In this document: positions 60,119 through 64,000 of the stretch, in pieces
How the letters are laid out: each line of letters begins with the position of its first letter
Numbering within the stretch: the stretch's first letter is position 1
NCBI RefSeq assembly: GCF_002752355.1
Contig: NZ_MRAV01000001.1
Location: 186,001-250,000 of the forward strand
DNA from: Leucobacter sp. OLIS6
Lineage (GTDB): Bacteria; Actinomycetota; Actinomycetes; Actinomycetales; Microbacteriaceae
Length of the DNA stretch: 64,000 nt
Direction: 5' to 3'
Program-made: the position numbers and the translations under genes
Notes under the pieces: generated by a model
The model's input: the letters and a program-made list of their open reading frames with translations, nothing else
What the model was told of the DNA's origin: nothing
Databases searched by the model: none

Positions 60119-61315
60119 TCAGGGAGCCGGGTCGAAGGTCCCGGGGAGCGGGAGATTGCCCGTGCCCGTCGTCCGTACCGCCGAGAGCCCCTGCCAGGCC
60201 GCCGCGCGCGCGAGCAGCTGCTGGGCGGCTTCAGCGGTGCGCGCGGGGGCGCCGGGCTCCTGCCAGGCGGCCTGCACGAGGAGTTCGCGCTCGGCGCGGT
60301 CGGCCTTGAGATCGATGCGCCCGGCCAGCTTGCCGCCCACCATGAGCGGGAGGCAGTAGTAGCCGAACCGTCGTTGCTCTTTCGGAGTGTAGATCTCGAT
60401 GCGGTAGTGGAAGTCGAACATGCGCTCCGCGCGCGGACGGAACCAGCAGACCGGGTCGAACGGGGTGAGCAGGGCGTCGGGGGCGAGCCGGGTGGGCACC
60501 CGAGCGTCGCGGTGGATCCATGCGCGCAGCGGTGCGCCCTTCGAATCGCTCCAGCCGTTCACGCGCACGGGGATGAGGACGCCCGCCTCTTCGAGATCGG
60601 CGACCGCGGCCTTCGCGGGACCGGACTTGAGACGGTGGTAATCGGCGAGGTCGGCGAGCGTGCCGACGCCGAGCGAGCGGGCGGCCTGTTCGATGAGCGC
60701 CCGCTGCGCCTCCGGCCGGGGCACCGCGCCGAGCGCGGACTCGGGCAGCACCTGCTCGGCCAGCGCGTAGCGGCGCTCGAAGCGTTCTCGCCCGGCGCTC
60801 ACGACCTCGCCCGATGCGAAGAGGATCTCGACGGCGCGCTTGGTATCGCTCCAGTCCCACCAGGGGCCCCGGCGCTCGCGCGGTCCGGTCTCGAGATCGC
60901 GCACGAACTGCGGACCGCGGTCGGCCAGGGCGGAACGGACGGCGGAGATGGCGCCGGAGAGCGCCTCGCTGCGGCCGTCGGCCCGATGCCGTTCGCGGTA
61001 GTCGTCCATGCGCCAGGAGAAGAGCGGGCGGTCGTCGACGGGGATGAACGCGGCCTCGTGCGCCCAGTACTCGGTGAACCCGCCGCCCTGCCAGAGGTGC
61101 CGGTCGAGGGCCTCGGGGTCGTAGGCGCCGTGGCGCGAGAAGACCGGGAGGTAGTGGCTCCGCGCGAAGACGTTGACCGAGTCGATCTGCAGCACGTGCA
61201 GGCGCTCGAGCGCGGGATCGAACGGACGTCTGGAACGGAGCCGCGCGCTCGCTGAGAAGCCCTGCGCAGCGAGCGCGGTGCGTCGGGCTTCGGCCGGGGT
61301 GAGGGTCTCTGGCAT
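60119..61315 (-). CDS. YcaQ/AlkX-type winged-helix DNA glycosylase-family protein
   Basis: 398 residues of the HTH_42 (AlkZ-like) family that unhooks DNA cross-links. The catalytic-site motif reads LQIDSVNV (a QxD type as in YcaQ/AlkX rather than QxQ of AlkZ). Other family features: the SHYLPVFSRHG segment and HRDARVPTRLAPDALLTPFDP. TAGGCT ends 6 nt before the ATG (leaderless). Confidence 0.85.
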   Translation of the reverse strand: MPETLTPAEARRTALAAQGFSASARLRSRRPFDPALERLHVLQIDSVNVFARSHYLPVFSRHGAYDPEALDRHLWQGGGFTEYWAHEAAFIPVDDRPLFSWRMDDYRERHRADGRSEALSGAISAVRSALADRGPQFVRDLETGPRERRGPWWDWSDTKRAVEILFASGEVVSAGRERFERRYALAEQVLPESALGAVPRPEAQRALIEQAARSLGVGTLADLADYHRLKSGPAKAAVADLEEAGVLIPVRVNGWSDSKGAPLRAWIHRDARVPTRLAPDALLTPFDPVCWFRPRAERMFDFHYRIEIYTPKEQRRFGYYCLPLMVGGKLAGRIDLKADRAERELLVQAAWQEPGAPARTAEAAQQLLARAAAWQGLSAVRTTGTGNLPLPGTFDPAP

Positions 61316-61380
61316 GGCGGGAGCCTATCGGGCACCGCAGACATTCCGGTCGGCGCAGGCGCGGTCACTAGGATGTGACC

Positions 61381-62589
61381 GTGGCAGACACCTCACCAGA
61401 AACCGGCGCTCCCGAAGCGGAGACGGGCCGGAACGCAGCGCAGGAGCTTCCGCTCGGCGTGCGCGTCGCGGCCGCCTGGTCGTGGCGTCTCATCGCGATC
61501 GGTCTCGCGTGCGCGGCCCTGCTCTGGCTCATCGCCCAGGTCCGCATCATCGTGATCCCGGTGCTCATCGCGATCCTGCTCACGGCACTGCTCGAGCCGA
61601 TCGTGCGCTGGTTCGAACGCCGCGGCATGCCCCGTTGGGTGGGGGTCGTTGCGGCGCTGCTCGCGCTGATCGCCTCGGTGACCCTGCTCGTCTGGCTCAT
61701 CGTGAGCCAGTTCCGCAACGGGTTCGACGACGTGGCGGCGAAGGCGGAGACCTCGCTGCAGGGCGCCCTCGCCTGGCTCGAGTCCGGCCCCTTCGGCATC
61801 TCGGCGGACAAGATTCAGGGCTACCTCGATCAGGGGTTGAAGGCGATCCAGGACCATCAGTCCGAGATCTGGAGCGGAGCACTCGGCATCGCGACCGGGG
61901 CGGGTCACTTCATCACGGGCAGCCTGCTGACCCTGTTCTCGCTGATCTTCCTGCTGTTCGACGGCAAGCGCATTTGGTTCTGGGTGCTCGGCTTCCTGCC
62001 GAAGAGCGCGCACGCTCCCGTCGACACTGCGGGCCGCGCCGGCTGGGTGTCGGTCGGGCAGTACGCCCGGGTGCAGATCCTCGTGGCGCTCGTCAACGCG
62101 ATCGGCATCGGCGTCGGATCGGCCCTGCTGGGCGTTCCGCTCGCCGTGCCGATCGGCATCCTCGTCTTCCTCGGGTCCTTCATTCCGTTCCTCGGCGCGA
62201 TCAGCACGGGCGCGGTCGCGGTGTTCGTCGCGCTCGTCTACAACGGCCCGATCAACGCGCTGATCCTGCTCATCGTCGTGATCCTCGTGCATCAGCTCGA
62301 GAGCCACGTGCTGCAGCCCCTCATCATGGGGAACGCGGTGCAGGTGCATCCGCTCGGCGTCGTGCTCGCGGTCGCCACGGGCGCGCTGCTGGCGGGGATC
62401 CCGGGTGCGCTCTTCGCGGTGCCGATCGCGGCGGCGGCCAACTCGGTGGTCAACGTGCTCGCCCACCGCAGGTGGGAGTCCGGCAGGGATCCGGTGGACG
62501 ACTTCCATTTCAACGAGAAACGCACGCGGCTCGTCAAGCAGCGGGCCAGGCACGCGGCCCGACTCGGCCGCAGGAACGGAGCAGCATGA
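61381..62589 (+). CDS. AI-2E-family (TqsA/PerM-like) membrane transporter
   Basis: 402 residues, about eight helices with the family core VPIGILVFLGSFIPFLGAI and QLESHVLQPLIMG. Substrate uncertain despite the family name. The GTG at 61381 is 6 nt after TAGGAT; another GTG at 61375 is closer to the hexamer. Overlaps ilvA by ATGA. Confidence 0.88.
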   Translation: MADTSPETGAPEAETGRNAAQELPLGVRVAAAWSWRLIAIGLACAALLWLIAQVRIIVIPVLIAILLTALLEPIVRWFERRGMPRWVGVVAALLALIASVTLLVWLIVSQFRNGFDDVAAKAETSLQGALAWLESGPFGISADKIQGYLDQGLKAIQDHQSEIWSGALGIATGAGHFITGSLLTLFSLIFLLFDGKRIWFWVLGFLPKSAHAPVDTAGRAGWVSVGQYARVQILVALVNAIGIGVGSALLGVPLAVPIGILVFLGSFIPFLGAISTGAVAVFVALVYNGPINALILLIVVILVHQLESHVLQPLIMGNAVQVHPLGVVLAVATGALLAGIPGALFAVPIAAAANSVVNVLAHRRWESGRDPVDDFHFNEKRTRLVKQRARHAARLGRRNGAA

Positions 62590-63830
62590 CCGAGCAGTTC
62601 GTCGCCCCCGGGCTCGAGGAGTTTGAGGCGGCCCTCCCGATCGTGCACCGCGTCACGCAGCGCACCCCGCTCGAGACCTCGCGCTACCTCGCCGAGATCC
62701 TCGGTGTGCCGACCGTCTATCTGAAGTGCGAGAACCTCCAGCGCACGGGCGCGTACAAGCTCCGCGGCGCCTACAACCGGCTCTCGCAGCTCACCGAGGA
62801 GGAACGGGCGCGCGGCGTCGTCGCGGCCTCGGCCGGCAACCACGCGCAGGGTGTCGCGTTCGCGGCGCGCGAGCTCGGCATCAAGGCCACGATCTTCACG
62901 CCCCTCGGCGTCGCGCTGCCGAAGCTGCAGGCGACGCGCAATTACGGCGCCGACGTCGTGCTCGAGGGGCAGATCTTCGACGAGACGAACGTCGCGGCGC
63001 AGGCGTTCGTGCGTGAGACCGGTGCGACCTTCATCCCGCCGTTCGATCATCCCGCGGTGATCGCCGGCCAGGGGACGGTCGCGCTCGAGATGCTCGAGGC
63101 CGCGCCCGATATCGAGACGATCGTGGTCCCGATCGGCGGAGGCGGGCTCATCTCTGGCGTCGCCGCCGCCGCGAAGCTTCGCGCCGAGCGCGAGGGGCGC
63201 CCGATGCGCATCATCGGTGTGCAGGCGGAGAACGCCTCCCCGTTCGTGCGGTCGATCGTGGCCGGGCATCCGGTCACCGTGAAGACGAAGCCGACCATCG
63301 CCGATGGCATCGCCGTCGCGCGGCCGGGCGACCTGACCTTCGAGATGGTCCGCGACTACGTCGATGAGATCGTGACCGTGAGCGACGACGATATCGCCCG
63401 TGCGATCGTCGTTCTGCTCGAGCGGGCGAAGCTCGTCGTGGAGCCCGCGGGTGCCGCCGGAGTCGCGGCCATGCTCGCCGGCAAGATCAACGCGAGCGGT
63501 CCGACGGCGACGATCCTCTCGGGAGGCAACATCGACCCGCTGCTGCTGCAGCGCGTGATCGGCCACGGCCTCGCGGCTTCGGCGCGCTACATGAAGCTCC
63601 GGATCCTGCTGCCCGACATCCCGGGCCAGCTGGTGCGCACGGCGTCGATCGTGGCGGAGGCCAACGCGAACGTCGTCGAGGTGATCCACACGCGTCACGC
63701 GACCGAGCTGCCCATCAGTGAGGTCGAGCTGGAACTGCACATCGAAACCAGGGGGCACGAGCACGGCGAGGCGGTCGCGCAGGCGCTTCGCGATGCCGGC
63801 TACACGGTCCGCGTGGGCGAGAAGTACTAG
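62586..63830 (+). CDS. ilvA: Threonine ammonia-lyase
   Basis: PLP enzyme converting threonine to 2-oxobutanoate, in isoleucine synthesis or threonine breakdown. 414 residues: PLP lysine in GAYKLRGAYNRL, the SAGNHAQGVA and GGGGLISG loops, and a short C-terminal ACT-type domain (MKLRILLPDIPGQLVRTASIVAEANANVVEV), which suggests allosteric control. Single ACT domain as in catabolic-type and actinobacterial enzymes. Confidence 0.95.
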   Translation: MTEQFVAPGLEEFEAALPIVHRVTQRTPLETSRYLAEILGVPTVYLKCENLQRTGAYKLRGAYNRLSQLTEEERARGVVAASAGNHAQGVAFAARELGIKATIFTPLGVALPKLQATRNYGADVVLEGQIFDETNVAAQAFVRETGATFIPPFDHPAVIAGQGTVALEMLEAAPDIETIVVPIGGGGLISGVAAAAKLRAEREGRPMRIIGVQAENASPFVRSIVAGHPVTVKTKPTIADGIAVARPGDLTFEMVRDYVDEIVTVSDDDIARAIVVLLERAKLVVEPAGAAGVAAMLAGKINASGPTATILSGGNIDPLLLQRVIGHGLAASARYMKLRILLPDIPGQLVRTASIVAEANANVVEVIHTRHATELPISEVELELHIETRGHEHGEAVAQALRDAGYTVRVGEKY

Positions 63831-63942
63831 TCGGCCCGCCGAGCGGCGCTTGCTGCTCGGCGTCTGTCGCTCGGCGCTGCACGCGACTTCGGCGCTGCCC
63901 GCGGTCTCGTCGCTGCGCTCGGCGCTGCCGGCGACTTCGGTG

Positions 63943-63996
63943 CTGTTCGAGACCTCGCTGCTGTTCGAGACCTCGCTCCTGCTTGAGACCTCGCTC
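63943..63996. repeat. 18-bp tandem repeat (three units, continuing to the edge)
   Basis: CTGTTCGAGACCTCGCTG and two near copies, preceded by looser repeats (GGCGCTGC, GCGACTTCGG) from 63850. The stretch 63831-64000 holds no gene. Confidence 0.85.
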
Positions 63997-64000
63997 GTCG

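Overview
The window is a GC-rich chromosomal segment of an actinobacterium, most likely a member of the Microbacteriaceae (Leucobacter-like; the genus is an inference). Supporting signs are the mycothiol genes (mshD, a CGYC mycoredoxin), carD, glnR, senX3-regX3, a PdtaS-type kinase, a protein O-mannosyltransferase, an LPXTG protein, and the mycobacterial gene orders ppk-mutT1, glnR-mshD and lpqE/carD-ispD-ispF with cysS-rlmB nearby. I saw no phage, insertion sequence, CRISPR array, rRNA or tRNA. Nearly all of it is core genome, and the many long antisense reading frames are shadows produced by high GC.

Layout. 1-6.8 kb: the kdp potassium-uptake operon on the minus strand (two micro-peptides, kdpF among them, then kdpA, kdpB, kdpC and a truncated kdpD), preceded by 11-bp-phased direct repeats. 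7-9.1 kb: a lipoprotein, a conserved hypothetical gene, a candidate structured small RNA with its own promoter and terminator, and a large inverted array of 19-bp repeats. 9.1-13.3 kb: pstSCAB with a Pho box. 13.6-22.4 kb: an FBP zinc-finger protein, a lipid kinase, mutT1, ppk, mshD, glnR, two small membrane proteins, ygfZ and gpmA. 22.4-30.3 kb: ispF, ispD, carD, lpqE, regX3, senX3, phoU, cysS, rlmB. 30.3-38.3 kb: an Rv3235-family protein, a PdtaS-like kinase, a divergent PspC-domain locus with its own histidine kinase and LuxR regulator, and a mannosyltransferase. 38.3-52.8 kb: the translation cluster proS-nusA-ylxR-infB-rbfA-truB-ribF, interrupted by a DUF805 gene, a VOC epimerase, mutY and a large surface protein. 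52.9-64 kb: a SNF2 ATPase, a phosphofructokinase, mycoredoxin, a PiT transporter with a small partner, an aldehyde dehydrogenase, a YcaQ-family protein, an AI-2E-family permease and threonine ammonia-lyase.

Phosphate is the unifying theme: high-affinity uptake (pstSCAB), low-affinity uptake (pit), sensing (senX3-regX3, phoU) and polyphosphate metabolism (ppk, mutT1) all lie within 50 kb. I found 7-4-7 direct repeats of the Pho-box type, with 11-bp periodicity, upstream of pstS, between senX3 and phoU, and between the mycoredoxin gene and pit. A second genome-style feature is leaderless expression: at least 22 genes have a TANNNT-like -10 hexamer ending 6-8 nt before the start codon, and I used this to choose several starts.

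The least explained part is 8.53-9.02 kb. A roughly 115-nt RNA is predicted there, with an 11-bp closing helix, a three-way junction, and a junction strand identical to the 3' arm of its own terminator. It is followed by seven 19-bp units, a 14-nt centre and seven more units in inverted orientation.
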